A stretch of DNA of 64,000 nt, from assembly GCA_037783545.1 (NCBI GenBank), contig JBBELK010000320.1, positions 62,001-126,000 on the forward strand, written 5' to 3'. The first letter of the stretch is position 1. Each line of letters begins with the position of its first letter. The position numbers were made by a program, and so were the translations under genes. Under the pieces are notes generated by a model, which made no database searches, was not told where the DNA came from, and saw only the letters and a program-made list of their open reading frames with translations. Below are positions 12,377 through 25,513 of the stretch, one piece after another. This stretch comes from Henricia sp. BOLD:AAB3569. Its lineage: Eukaryota; Echinodermata; Asteroidea; Spinulosida; Echinasteridae.

Positions 12377-15300
12377 GTGTGTCCCAAATGCCGGCAAATT
12401 TGGAAATCAAGGAATTTTCCAACCAACTTCAAATTTTGCATGCTCCAAACTGTATATATTCCGCACTTGTCATGCAAAATTGACAGATTTTCGCTGGGAA
12501 ATGACGGAGAAATTTCAGAGTTTAGGAAAAACGGAGCTCGGGTGCGTGGTTATTCCCCTAACCGTGGCTGTTGGGACACCCTGCGCATGCGCCGCGCTGG
12601 TGTACATTTGTACGGCCGTTGACTCACCCCAGATTGTGACGGGAATTAGGTCAAAGTGTGTCCCAAATGCCGGCAAATTTGGAAATCAAGGAATTTTCCA
12701 ACCAACTTCAGATTTTGCATGCTCCAAACTGTATATATTCCGCACTTGTCATGCAAAATTGACAGATTTTCGCTGGGAAATGACGGAGAAATTTCAGAGT
12801 TTAGGGAAAACGGAGCTCGGCTGCGTGGTTATTCCCCTAACCGTGGCTGTTGGGACACCCTGCGCATGCGCCGCGCTGGTGTACATTTGTAAGGCCGTTG
12901 ACTCACCCCAGATTGTGACGGGAATTAGGTCAAAGTGTGTCCCAAATGCCGGCAAATTTGGAAATCAAGGAATTTTCCAACCAACTTCAAATTTTGCATG
13001 CTCCAAACTGTATATATTCCGCACTTGTCATGCAAAATTGACAGATTTTCGCTGGGAAATGACGGAGAAATTTCAGAGTTTAGGGAAAACGGAGCTCGGC
13101 TGCGTGGTTATTCCCCTAACCGTGGCTGTTGGGACACCCTGCGCCGCGCTGGTGTACATTTGTACGGCCGTTGACTCACCCCAGATTGTGACGGGAATTA
13201 GGTCAAAGTGTGTCCCAAATGCCGGCAAATTTGGAAATCAAGGAATTTTCCAACCAACTTCAAATTTTGCATGCTCCAAACTGTATATATTCCGCACTTG
13301 TCATGCAAAATTGACAGATTTTCGCTGGGAAATGACGGAGAAATTTCAGAGTTTAGGGAAAACGGAGCTCGGGTGCGTGGTTATTCCCCTAACCGTGGCT
13401 GTTGGGACACCCTGCGCATGCGCCGCGCTGGTGTACATTTGTACGGCCGTTGACTCACCCCAGATTGTGACGGGAATTAGGTCAAAGTGTGTCCCAAATG
13501 CCGGCAAATTTGGAAATCAAGGAATTTTCCAACCAACTTCAGATTTTGCATGCTCCAAACTGTATATATTCCGCACTTGTCATGCAAAATTGACAGATTT
13601 TCGCTGGGAAATGACGGAGAAATTTCAGAGTTTAGGGAAAACGGAGCTAGGCTGCGTGGTTATTCCCCTAACCGTGGCTGTTGGGACACCCTGCGCATGC
13701 GCCGCGCTTGTGTACATTTGTACGGCCGTTGACTCACCCCAGATTGTGACGGGAATTAGGTCAAAGTGTGTCCCAAATGCCGGCAAATTTGGAAATCAAG
13801 GAATTTTCCAACCAACTTCAAATTTTGCATGCTCCAAACTGTATATATTCCGCACTTGTCATGCAAAATTGACAGATTTTCGCTGGGAAATGACGGAGAA
13901 ATTTCAGAGTTTAGGGAAAACGGAGCTCGGCTGCGTGGTTATTCCCCTAACCGTGGCTGTTGGGACACCCTGCGCATGCGCCGAGCTGGTGTACATTTGT
14001 ACGGCCGTTGACTCACCCCAGATTGTGACGGGAATTAGGTCAAAGTGTGTCCCAAATGCCGGCAAATTTGGGAATCAAGGAATTTTCCAACCAACTTCAA
14101 ATTTTGCATGCTCCAAACTGTATATATTCCGCACTTGTCATGCAAAATTGACAGATTTTCGCTGGGAAATGACGGAGAAATTTCAGAGTTTAGGGAAAAC
14201 GGAGCTCGGCTGCGTGGTTATTCCCCTAACCGTGGCTGTTGGGACACCCTGCGCCGCGCTGGTGTACATTTGTACGGCCGTTGACTCACCCCAGATTGTG
14301 ACGGGAATTAGGTCAAAGTGTGTCCCAAATGCCGGCAAATTTGGAAATCAAGGAATTTTCCAACCAACTTCAAATTGTGCATGCTCCAAACTGTATATAT
14401 TCCGCACTTGTCATGCAAAATTGACAGATTTTCGCTGGGAAATGACGGAGAAATTTCAGAGTTTAGGGAAAACGGAGCTAGGCTGCGTGGTTATTCCCCT
14501 AACCGTGGCTGTTGGGACACCCTGCGCATGCGCCGCGCTTGTGTACATTTGTACGGCCGTTGACTCACCCCAGATTGTGACGGGAATTAGGTCAAAGTGT
14601 GTCCCAAATGCCGGCAAATTTGGAAATCAAGGAATTTTCCAACCAACTTCAAATTTTGCATGCTCCAAACTGTATATATTCCGCACTTGTCATGCAAAAT
14701 TGACATATTTTCGCTGGGAAATGACGGAGAAATTTCAGAGTTTAGGGAAAACGGAGCTCGGCTGCGTGGTTATTCCCCTAACCGTGGCTGTTGGGACACC
14801 CTGCGCATGCGCCGCGCTGGTGTACATTTGTACGGCCGTTGACTCACCCCAGATTGTGACGGGAATTAGGTCAAAGTGTGTCCCAAATGCCGGCAAATTT
14901 GGAAATCATGAAATTTTCCAACCAACTTCAAATTTTGCATGCTCCAAACTGTATATATTCCGCACTTGTCATGCAAAATTGACAGATTTTCACTGGGAAA
15001 TGACGGAGAAATTTCAGAGTTTAGGGAAAACGGAGCTCGGCTGCGTGGTTATTCCCCTAACCGTGGCTGTTGGGACACCCTGCGCCGCGCTGGTGTACAT
15101 TTGTACGGCCGTTGACTCACCCCAGATTGTGACGGGAATTAGGTCAAAGTGTGTCCCAAATGCCGGCAAATTTGGAAATCAAGGAATTTTCCAACCAACT
15201 TCAAATTTTGCATGCTCCAAACTGTATATATTCCGCACTTGTCATGCAAAATTGACAGATTTTCGCTGGGAAATGACGGAGAAATTTCAGAGTTTAGGGA

Positions 15301-15700
15301 AAACGGAGCTAGGCTGCGTGGTTATTCCCCTAACCGTGTCTGTTGGGACACCCTGCGCATGCGCCGCGCTTGTGTACATTTGTACGGCCGTTGACTCACC
15401 CCAGATTGTGACGGGAATTAGGTCAAAGTGTGTCCCAAATGCCGGCAAATTTGGAAATCAAGGAATTTTCCAACCAACTTCAAATTTTGCATGCTCCAAA
15501 CTGTATATATTCCGCACTTGTCATGCAAAATTGACAGATTTTCGCTGGGAAATGACGGAGAAATTTCAGAGTTTAGGGAAAACGGAGCTCGGCTGCGTGG
15601 TTATTCCCCTAACCGTGGCTGTTGGGACACCCTGCGCCGCGCTGGTGTACATTTGTACGGCCGTTGACTCACCCCAGATTGTGACGGGAATTAGGTCAAA
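12377..15700 (+). repeat. Mixed block with first B, L, D and E units
   Basis: Unit starts and types: B 12377, L 12656, M 12935, B 13208, L/F hybrid 13487, D 13766, E 14045, F 14318, G 14597, H 14876, F 15149, M 15428. E units here still have CAGAGTTT, unlike the CGGAGTTT of later E units. The H unit at 14876 carries AATCATGAAATTTTCC, shared with 17187. The F unit at 15149 has ACCGTGTCTGTTG, shared with 15701 and 17460. The unit at 12656 has TTGTAAGGCC in place of TTGTACGGCC. Confidence 0.92.
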
Positions 15701-17459
15701 GTGTGTCCCAAATGCCGGCAAATTTGGAAATCAAGGAATTTTCCAACCAACTTCAAATTTTGCATGCTCCAAACTGTATATATTCCGCACTTGTCATGCA
15801 AAATTGACAGATTTTCGCTGGGAAATGACGGAGAAATTTCAGAGTTTAGGGAAAACGGAGCTAGGCTGCGTGGTTATTCCCCTAACCGTGTCTGTTGGGA
15901 CACCCTGCGCATGCGCCGCGCTTGTGTACATTTGTACGGCCGTTGACTCACCCCATATTGTGACGGGAATTAGGTCAAAGTGTGTCCCAAATGCCGGCAA
16001 ATTTGGAAATCAAGGAATTTTCCAACCAACTTCAAATTTTGCATGCTCCAAACTGTATATATTCCGCACTTGTCATGCAAAATTGACAGATTTTCGCTGG
16101 GAAATGACGGAGAAATTTCAGAGTTTAGGGAAAACGGAGCTCGGCTGCGTGGTTATTCCCCTAACCGTGGCTGTTGGGACACCCTGCGCCGCGCTGGTGT
16201 ACATTTGTACGGCCGTTGACTCACCCCAGATTGTGACGGGAATTAGGTCAAAGTGTGTCCCAAATGCCGGCAAATTTGGAAATCAAGAAATTTTCCAACC
16301 AACTTCAAATTTTGCATGCTCCAAACTGTATATATTCCGCACTTGTCATGCAAAATTGACAGATTTTCGCTGGGAAATGACGGAGAAATTTCAGAGTTTA
16401 GGGAAAACGGAGCTCGGCTGCGTGGTTATTCCCCTAACCGTGGCTGTTGGGACACCCTGCGCATGCGCCGAGCTGGGAAATGACGGAGAAATTTCAGAGT
16501 TTAGGGAAAACGGAGCTAGGCTGCGTGGTTATTCCCCTAACCGTGGCTGTTGGGACACCCTGCGCATGCGCCGCGCTTGTGTACATTTGTACGGCCGTTG
16601 ACTCACCCCAGATTGTGACGGGAATTAGGTCAAAGTGTGTCCCAAATGCCGGCAAATTTGGAAATCAAGGAATTTTCCAACCAACTTCAAATTTTGCATG
16701 CTCCAAACTGTATATATTCCGCACTTGTCATGCAAAATTGACAGATTTTCGCTGGGAAATGACGGAGAAATTTCAGAGTTTAGGGAAAACGGAGCTCGGC
16801 TGCGTGGTTATTCCCCTAACCGTGGCTGTTGGGACACCCTGCGCATGCGCCGAGCTGGTGTACATTTGTACGGCCGTTGACTCACCCCAGATTGTGACGG
16901 GAATTAGGTCAAAGTGTGTCCCAAATGCCGGCAAATTTGGGAATCAAGGAATTTTCCAACCAACTTCAAATTTTGCATGCTCCAAACTGTATATATTCCG
17001 CACTTGTCATGCAAAATTGACAGATTTTCGCTGGGAAATGACGGAGAAATTTCAGAGTTTAGGGAAAACGGAGCTCGGCTGCGTGGTTATTACCCTAACC
17101 GTGGCTGTTGGGACACCCTGCGCCGCGCTGGTGTACATTTGTACGGCCGTTGACTCACCCCAGATTGTGACGGGAATTAGGTCAAAGTGTGTCCCAAATG
17201 CCGGCAAATTTGGAAATCATGAAATTTTCCAACCAACTTCAAATTTTGCATGCTCCAAACTGTATATATTCCGCACTTGTCATGCAAAATTGACAGATTT
17301 TCACTGGGAAATGACGGAGAAATTTCAGAGTTTAGGGAAAACGGAGCTCGGCTGCGTGGTTATTCCCCTAACCGTGGCTGTTGGGACACCCTGCGCCGCG
17401 CTGGTGTACATTTGTACGGCCGTTGACTCACCCCAGATTGTGACGGGAATTAGGTCAAA
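15701..17459 (+). repeat. 1,759-bp segment, copy 1
   Basis: Unit starts and types: F 15701, M 15980, C 16253, D 16635, E 16914, H 17187. The block is 1,759 bp and most of it is directly repeated from 17460. Shared rare markers at exactly 1,759-bp offset are CCCCATATTG at 15951 and 17710, and TTATTACCCTAACC at about 17089 and 18848. The last unit (H 17187, with AATCATGAAATT) resembles 14876, so the duplication was assembled from more than one exchange. Confidence 0.93.
16253..16634 (+). repeat. Composite C unit 1 (382 bp), leftmost
   Basis: The unit runs normally to GCCGAGCTGG ending at 16476, then returns to index 122 and continues to the end. The result is a 103-bp partial duplication (second copy at 16477-16579). 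Five bases, GCTGG (16472-16476), are shared by both parents at the join. The front half has CTTCAAATTTT and AATCAAGAAATT; the rear half has the F-type GAGCTAGGC and GCGCTTGTG. Confidence 0.96.
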
Positions 17460-18945
17460 GTGTGTCCCAAATGCCGGCAAATTTGGAAATCAAGGAATTT
17501 TCCAACCAACTTCAAATTTTGCATGCTCCAAACTGTATATATTCCGCACTTGTCATGCAAAATTGACAGATTTTCGCTGGGAAATGACGGAGAAATTTCA
17601 GAGTTTAGGGAAAACGGAGCTAGGCTGCGTGGTTATTCCCCTAACCGTGTCTGTTGGGACACCCTGCGCATGCGCCGCGCTTGTGTACATTTGTACGGCC
17701 GTTGACTCACCCCATATTGTGACGGGAATTAGGTCAAAGGGTGTCCCAAATGCCGGCAAATTTGGAAATCAAGGAATTTTCCAACCAACTTCAAATTTTG
17801 CATGCTCCAAACTGTATATATTCCGCACTTGTCATGCAAAATTGACAGATTTTCGCTGGGAAATGACGGAGAAATTTCAGAGTTTAGGGAAAACGGAGCT
17901 CGGCTGCGTGGTTATTCCCCTAACCGTGGCTGTTGGGACACCCTGCGCCGCGCTGGTGTACATTTGTACGGCCGTTGACTCACCCCAGATTGTGACGGGA
18001 ATTAGGTCAAAGTGTGTCCCAAATGCCGGCAAATTTGGAAATCAAGAAATTTTCCAACCAACTTCAAATTTTGCATGCTCCAAACTGTATATATTCCGCA
18101 CTTGTCATGCAAAATTGACAGATTTTCGCTGGGAAATGACGGAGAAATTTCAGAGTTTAGGGAAAACGGAGCTCGGCTGCGTGGTTATTCCCCTAACCGT
18201 GGCTGTTGGGACACCCTGCGCATGCGCCGAGCTGGGAAATGACGGAGAAATTTCAGAGTTTAGGGAAAACGGAGCTAGGCTGCGTGGTTATTCCCCTAAC
18301 CGTGGCTGTTGGGACACCCTGCGCATGCGCCGCGCTTGTGTACATTTGTACGGCCGTTGACTCACCCCAGATTGTGACGGGAATTAGGTCAAAGTGTGTC
18401 CCAAATGCCGGCAAATTTGGAAATCAAGGAATTTTCCAACCAACTTCAAATTTTGCATGCTCCAAACTGTATATATTCCGCACTTGTCATGCAAAATTGA
18501 CAGATTTTCGCTGGGAAATGACGGAGAAATTTCAGAGTTTAGGGAAAACGGAGCTCGGCTGCGTGGTTATTCCCCTAACCGTGGCTGTTGGGACACCCTG
18601 CGCATGCGCCGAGCTGGTGTACATTTGTACGGCCGTTGACTCACCCCAGATTGTGACGGGAATTAGGTCAAAGTGTGTCCCAAATGCCGGCAAATTTGGG
18701 AATCAAGGAATTTTCCAACCAACTTCAAATTTTGCATGCTCCAAACTGTATATATTCCGCACTTGTCATGCAAAATTGACAGATTTTCGCTGGGAAATGA
18801 CGGAGAAATTTCAGAGTTTAGGGAAAACGGAGCTCGGCTGCGTGGTTATTACCCTAACCGTGGCTGTTGGGACACCCTGCGCCGCGCTGGTGTACATTTG
18901 TACGGCCGTTGACTCACCCCAGATTGTGACGGGAATTAGGTCAAA
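17460..18945 (+). repeat. 1,759-bp segment, copy 2 (shortened)
   Basis: Unit starts and types: F 17460, M 17739, C 18012, D 18394, E 18673. These five units align one to one with 15701, 15980, 16253, 16635 and 16914. Copy 2 has a private substitution at 17740 (GGGTGTCCC in place of GTGTGTCCC), so it arose after the duplication. The sixth unit of copy 1 (H) has no counterpart; an F unit follows instead. Confidence 0.93.
18012..18393 (+). repeat. Composite C unit 2 (382 bp)
   Basis: This is the 1,759-bp-offset partner of the composite at 16253. It has the same join, the same AATCAAGAAATT and the same F-type rear half. Confidence 0.96.
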
Positions 18946-20055
18946 GTGTGTCCCAAATGCCGGCAAATTTGGAAATCAAGGAATTTTCCAACCAACTTCA
19001 AATTTTGCATGCTCCAAACTGTATATATTCCGCACTTGTCATGCAAAATTGACAGATTTTCGCTGGGAAATGACGGAGAAATTTCAGAGTTTAGGGAAAA
19101 CGGAGCTAGGCTGCGTGGTTATTCCCCTAACCGTGGCTGTTGGGACACCCTGCGCATGCGCCGCGCTTGTGTACATTTGTACGGCCGTTGACTCACCCCA
19201 GATTGTGACGGGAATTAGGTCAAAGTGTGTCCCAAATGCCGGCAAATTTGGAAATCAAGGAATTTTCCAACCAACTTCAAATTTTGCATGCTCCAAACTG
19301 TATATATTCCGCACTTGTCATGCAAAATTGACAGATTTTCGCTGGGAAATGACGGAGAAATTTCAGAGTTTAGGGAAAACGGAGCTCGGCTGCGTGGTTA
19401 TTCCCCTAACCGTGGCTGTTGGGACACCCTGCGCATGCGCCGCGCTGGTGTACATTTGTACGGCCGTTGACTCACCCCAGATTGTGACGGGAATTAGGTC
19501 AAAGTGTGTCCCAAATGCCGGCAAATTTGGAAATCAAGGAATTTTCCAACCAACTTCAAATTTTGCATGCTCCAAACTGTATATATTCCGCACTTGTCAT
19601 GCAAAATTGACAGATTTTCGCTGGGAAATGACGGAGAAATTTCAGAGTTTAGGGAAAACGGAGCTAGGCTGCGTGGTTATTCCCCTAACCGTGGCTGTTG
19701 GGACACCCTGCGCATGCGCCGCGCTTGTGTACATTTGTACGGCCGTTGACTCACCCCAGATTGTGACGGGAATTAGGTCAAAGTGTGTCCCAAATGCCGG
19801 CAAATTTGGAAATCAAGGAATTTTCCAACCAACTTCAAATTTTGCATGCTCCAAACTGTATATATTCCGCACTTGTCATGCAAAATTGACAGATTTTCGC
19901 TGGGAAATGACGGAGAAATTTCAGAGTTTAGGGAAAACGGAGCTCGGCTGCGTGGTTATTCCCCTAACCGTGGCTGTTGGGACACCCTGCGCCGCGCTGG
20001 TGTACATTTGTACGGCCGTTGACTCACCCCAGATTGTGACGGGAATTAGGTCAAA
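18946..20055 (+). repeat. F-N-F-M tetramer
   Basis: Unit starts and types: F 18946, N 19225, F 19504, M 19783. The F units at 18946 and 19504 show GAGCTAGGC and GCGCTTGTG without further changes that I noticed. The block links the composite-bearing duplication to the A-started modules on its right. Confidence 0.9.
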
Positions 20056-21711
20056 GTGTGTCCCAAATGCCGGCAAATTTGGAAATCAAGGAATTTTCCA
20101 ACCAACTTAAAATTTTGCATGCTCCAAACTGTATATATTCCGCACTTGTCATGCAAAATTGACAGATTTTCGCTGGGAAATGACGGAGAAATTTCAGAGT
20201 TTAGGGAAAACGGAGCTCGGCTGCGTGGTTATTCCCCTAACCGTGGCTGTTGGGACACCCTGCGCCGCGCTGGTGTAAATTTGTACGGCCGTTGACTCAC
20301 CCCAGATTGTGACGGGAATTAGGTCAAAGTGTGTCCCAAATGCCGGCAAATTTGGAAATCAAGGAATTTTCCAACCAACTTCAAATTTTGCATGCTCCAA
20401 ACTGTATATATTCCGCACTTGTCATGCAAAATTGACAGATTTTCGCTGGGAAATGACGGAGAAATTTCAGAGTTTAGGGAAAACGGAGCTCGGCTGCGTG
20501 GTTATTCCCCTAACCGTGGCTGTTGGGACACCCTGCGCCGCGCTGGTGTACATTTGTACGGCCGTTGACTCACCCCAGATTGTGACGGGAATTAGGTCAA
20601 AGTGTGTCCCAAATGCCGGCAAATTTGGAAATCAAGGAATTTTCCAACCAACTTCAAATTTTGCATGCTCCAAACTGTATATATTCCGCACTTGTCATGC
20701 AAAATTGACAGATTTTCGCTGGGAAATGACGGAGAAATTTCAGAGTTTAGGGAAAACGGAGCTAGGCTGCGTGGTTATTCCCCTAACCGTGGCTGTTGGG
20801 ACACCCTGCGCATGCGCCGCGCTTGTGTACATTTGTACGGCCGTTGACTCACCCCAGATTGTGACGGGAATTAGGTCAAAGTGTGTCCCAAATGCCGGCA
20901 AATTTGGAAATCAAAGAATTTTCCAACCAACTTCAAATTTTGCATGCTCCAAACTGTATATATTCCGCACTTGTCATGCAAAATTGACATATTTTCGCTG
21001 GGAAATGACGGAGAAATTTCAGAGTTTAGGGAAAACGGAGCTCGGCTGCGTGGTTATTCCCCTAACAGTGGCTGTTGGGACACCCTGCGCATGCGCCGCG
21101 CTGGTGTACATTTGTACGGCCGTTGACTCACCCCAGATTGTGACGGGAATTAGGTCAAAGTGTGTCCCAAATGCCGGCAAATTTGGAAATCAAGGAATTT
21201 TCCAACCAACTTCAAATTTTGCATGCTCCAAACTGTATATATTCCGCACTTGTCATGCAAAATTGACAGATTTTCACTGGGAAATGACGGAGAAATTTCA
21301 GAGTTTAGGGAAAACGGAGCTCGGCTGCGTGGTTATTCCCCTAACCGTGGCTGTTGGGACACCCTGCGCCGCGCTGGTGTACATTTGTACGGCCGTTGAC
21401 TCACCCCAGATTGTGACGGGAATTAGGTCAAAGTGTGTCCCAAATGCCGGCAAATTTGGAAATCAAGGAATTTTCCAACCAACTTCAAATTTTGCATGCT
21501 CCAAACTGTATATATTCCGCACTTGTCATGCAAAATTGACAGATTTTCGCTGGGAAATGACGGAGAAATTTCAGAGTTTAGGGAAAACGGAGCTCGGCTG
21601 CGTGGTTATTCCCCTAACCGTGGCTGTTGGGACACCCTGCGCATGCGCCGCGCTGGTGTACATTTGTACGGCCGTTGACTCACCCCAGATTGTGACGGGA
21701 ATTAGGTCAAA
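20056..21711 (+). repeat. Six-unit module A-M-F-G-H-N (1,656 bp)
   Basis: Unit starts and types: A 20056, M 20329, F 20602, G 20881, H 21160, N 21433. The same M-F-G-H-N order recurs at 23579-24961. Private changes are CAACTTAAAATT near 20105, AATCAAAGAATT near 20909 and CCCTAACAGTGG near 21060. Confidence 0.93.
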
Positions 21712-22263
21712 GTGTGTCCCAAATGCCGGCAAATTTGGAAATCAAGGAATTTTCCAACCAACTTCAAATTTTGCATGCTCCAAACTGTATATATTCCGCA
21801 CTTGTCATGCAAAATTGACAGATTTTCGCTGGGAAATGACGGAGAAATTTCAGAGTTTAGGGAAAACGGAGCTCGGCTGCGTGGTTATTCCCCTAACCGT
21901 GGCTGTTGGGACACCCTGCGCCGCGCTGGTGTAAATTTGTACGGCCGTTGACTCACCCCAGATTGTGACGGGAATTAGGTCAAAGTGTGTCCCAAATGCC
22001 GGCAAATTTGGAAATCAAGGAATTTTCCAACCAACTTCAAATTTTGCATGCTCCAAACTGTATATATTCCGCACTTGTCATGCAAAATTGACAGATTTTC
22101 GCTGGGAAATGACGGAGAAATTTCAGAGTTTAGGGAAAACGGAGCTCGGGTGCGTGGTTATTCCCCTAACCGTGGCTGTTGGGACACCCTGCGCATGCGC
22201 CGCGCTGGTGTACATTTGTACGGCCGTTGACTCACCCCAGATTGTGACGGGAATTAGGTCAAA

Positions 22264-22644
22264 GTGTGTCCCAAATGCCGGCAAATTTGGAAATCAAGGA
22301 ATTTTCCAACCAACTTCAGATTTTGCATGCTCCAAACTGTATATATTCCGCACTTGTCATGCAAAATTGACAGATTTTCGCTGGGAAATGACGGAGAAAT
22401 TTCAGAGTTTAGGGAAAACGGAGCTCGGCTGCGTGGTTATTCCCCTAACCGTGGCTGTTGGGACACCCTGCGCATGCGCCGAGCTGGGAAATGACGGAGA
22501 AATTTCAGAGTTTAGGAAAACGGAGCTAGGCTGCGTGGTTATTCCCCTAACCGTGGCTGTTGGGACACCCTGCGCATGCGCCGCGCTGGTGTACATTTGT
22601 ACGGCCGTTGACTCACCCCAGATTGTGACGGGAATTAGGTCAAA
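22264..22644 (+). repeat. Composite C unit 3 (381 bp, one base deleted)
   Basis: The front half now has CTTCAGATTTT. One G is missing in the second half (TTTAGGAAAACGG near 22513). The rear has GAGCTAGGC but ends GCGCTGGTG, so it is a recombinant of F and non-F tails. The missing base shifts the long forward frame and opens a spurious reverse frame here. Confidence 0.95.
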
Positions 22645-23196
22645 GTGTGTCCCAAATGCCGGCAAATTTGGAAATCAAGGAATTTTCCAACCAACTTCAA
22701 ATTTTGCATGCTCCAAACTGTATATATTCCGCACTTGTCATGCAAAATTGACAGATTTTCGCTGGGAAATGACGGAGAAATTTCAGAGTTTAGGGAAAAC
22801 GGAGCTCGGCTGCGTGGTTATTCCCCTAACCGTGGCTGTTGGGACACCCTGCGCCGCGCTGGTGTAAATTTGTACGGCCGTTGACTCACCCCAGATTGTG
22901 ACGGGAATTAGGTCAAAGTGTGTCCCAAATGCCGGCAAATTTGGAAATCAAGGAATTTTCCAACCAACTTCAAATTTTGCATGCTCCAAACTGTATATAT
23001 TCCGCACTTGTCATGCAAAATTGACAGATTTTCGCTGGGAAATGACGGAGAAATTTCAGAGTTTAGGGAAAACGGAGCTCGGGTGCGTGGTTATTCCCCT
23101 AACCGTGGCTGTTGGGACACCCTGCGCATGCGCCGCGCTGGTGTACATTTGTACGGCCGTTGACTCACCCCAGATTGTGACGGGAATTAGGTCAAA

Positions 23197-23578
23197 GTGT
23201 GTCCCAAATGCCGGCAAATTTGGAAATCAAGGAATTTTCCAACCAACTTCAGATTTTGCATGCTCCAAACTGTATATATTCCGCACTTGTCATGCAAAAT
23301 TGACAGATTTTCGCTGGGAAATGACGGAGAAATTTCAGAGTTTAGGGAAAACGGAGCTCGGCTGCGTGGTTATTCCCCTAACCGTGGCTGTTGGGACACC
23401 CTGCGCATGCGCCGAGCTGGGAAATGACGGAGAAATTTCAGAGTTTAGGGAAAACGGAGCTAGGCTGCGTGGTTATTCCCCTAACCGTGGCTGTTGGGAC
23501 ACCCTGCGCATGCGCCGCGCTTGTGTACATTTGTACGGCCGTTGACTCACCGCAGATTGTGACGGGAATTAGGTCAAA
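23197..23578 (+). repeat. Composite C unit 4 (382 bp)
   Basis: Front CTTCAGATTTT, same GCTGG join, F-type rear. It is followed by CTCACCGCAG, the marker of the 3,251-bp duplication. Confidence 0.96.
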
Positions 23579-24961
23579 GTGTGTCCCAAATGCCGGCAAA
23601 TTTGGAAATCAAGGAATTTTCCAACCAACTTCAAATTTTGCATGCTCCAAACTGTATATATTCCGCACTTGTCATGCAAAATTGACAGATTTTCGCTGGG
23701 AAATGACGGAGAAATTTCAGAGTTTAGGGAAAACGGAGCTCGGCTGCGTGGTTATTCCCCTAACCGTGGCTGTTGGGACACCCTGCGCCGCGCTGGTGTA
23801 CATTTGTACGGCCGTTGACTCACCCCAGATTGTGACGGGAATTAGGTCAAAGTGTGTCCCAAATGCCGGCAAATTTGGAAATCAAGGAATTTTCCAACCA
23901 ACTTCAAATTTTGCATGCTCCAAACTGTATATATTCCGCACTTGTCATGCAAAATTGACAGATTTTCGCTGGGAAATGACGGAGAAATTTCAGAGTTTAG
24001 GGAAAACGGAGCTAGGCTGCGTGGTTATTCCCCTAACCGTGGCTGTTGGGACACCCTGCGCATGCGCCGCGCTTGTGTACATTTGTACGGCCGTTGACTC
24101 ACCCCAGATTGTGACGGGAATTAGGTCAAAGTGTGTCCCAAATGCCGGCAAATTTGGAAATCAAGGAATTTTCCAACCAACTTCAAATTTTGCATGCTCC
24201 AAACTGTATATATTCCGCACTTGTCATGCAAAATTGACATATTTTCGCTGGGAAATGACGGAGAAATTTCAGAGTTTAGGGAAAACGGAGCTCGGCTGCG
24301 TGGTTAATCCCCTAACCGTGGCTGTTGGGACACCCTGCGCATGCGCCGCGCTGGTGTACATTTGTACGGCCGTTGACTCACCCCAGATTGTGACGGGAAT
24401 TAGGTCAAAGTGTGTCCCAAATGCCGGCAAATTTGGAAATCAAGGAATTTTCCAACCAACTTCAAATTTTGCATGCTCCAAACTGTATATATTCCGCACT
24501 TGTCATGCAAAATTGACAGATTTTCACTGGGAAATGACGGAGAAATTTCAGAGTTTAGGGAAAACGGAGCTCGGCTGCGTGGTTATTCCCCTAACCGTGG
24601 CTGTTGGGACACCCTGCGCCGCGCTGGTGTACATTTGTACGGCCGTTGACTCACCCCAGATTGTGACGGGAATTAGGTCAAAGTGTGTCCCAAATGCCGG
24701 CAAATTTGGAAATCAAGGAATTTTCCAACCAACTTCAAATTTTGCATGCTCCAAACTGTATATATTCCGCACTTGTCATGCAAAATTGACAGATTTTCGC
24801 TGGGAAATGACGGAGAAATTTCAGAGTTTAGGGAAAACGGAGCTCGGCTGCGTGGTTATTCCCCTAACCGTGGCTGTTGGGACACCCTGCGCATGCGCCG
24901 CGCTGGTGTACATTTGTACGGCCGTTGACTCACCCCAGATTGTGACGGGAATTAGGTCAAA
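23579..24961 (+). repeat. Five-unit module M-F-G-H-N (1,383 bp)
   Basis: Unit starts and types: M 23579, F 23852, G 24131, H 24410, N 24683. G carries GTGGTTAATCCCC near 24302, also found 3,251 bp to the right in the G unit at 27382. The first units are therefore part of a duplicated segment that also contains the preceding A-B-C trimer. Confidence 0.93.
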
Positions 24962-25513
24962 GTGTGTCCCAAATGCCGGCAAATTTGGAAATCAAGGAAT
25001 TTTCCAACCAACTTCAAATTTTGCATGCTCCAAACTGTATATATTCCGCACTTGTCATGCAAAATTGACAGATTTTCGCTGGGAAATGACGGAGAAATTT
25101 CAGAGTTTAGGGAAAACGGAGCTCGGCTGCGTGGTTATTCCCCTAACCGTGGCTGTTGGGACACCCTGCGCCGCGCTGGTGTAAATTTGTACGGCCGTTG
25201 ACTCACCCCAGATTGTGACGGGAATTAGGTCAAAGTGTGTCCCAAATGCCGGCAAATTTGGAAATCAAGGAATTTTCCAACCAACTTCAAATTTTGCATG
25301 CTCCAAACTGTATATATTCCGCACTTGTCATGCAAAATTGACAGATTTTCGCTGGGAAATGACGGAGAAATTTCAGAGTTTAGGGAAAACGGAGCTCGGG
25401 TGCGTGGTTATTCCCCTAACCGTGGCTGTTGGGACACCCTGCGCATGCGCCGCGCTGGTGTACATTTGTACGGCCGTTGACTCACCCCAGATTGTGACGG
25501 GAATTAGGTCAAA

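Larger units (their letters stand above)
21712..23578 (+). repeat. Two tandem A-B-C trimers (about 934 bp each)
   Basis: Unit starts and types: A 21712, B 21985, C 22264, A 22645, B 22918, C 23197. Trimer lengths are 933 and 934 bp; the one-base difference is a missing G in the second half of the composite at 22264. After the second composite the sequence has CTCACCGCAG near 23550, a marker also found near 26801. Confidence 0.95.

Noticed and set aside
12357-16601. Very long forward open frames as genes for a large repeat protein
   Set aside because: They begin and end at satellite variants (TAA in A units, 274-bp and other frame-shifting units), have no start context, no recognisable domain, and their variation is mostly replacement changes.
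16253-16634. Composite unit as a transposon insertion
   Set aside because: The extra 103 bp is monomer sequence itself (index 122-224) joined at GCTGG; there are no terminal repeats or target-site duplication.
22402-22665. Reverse-strand 87-codon frame
   Set aside because: It results from the one-base deletion in the composite at 22264 and occurs nowhere else.
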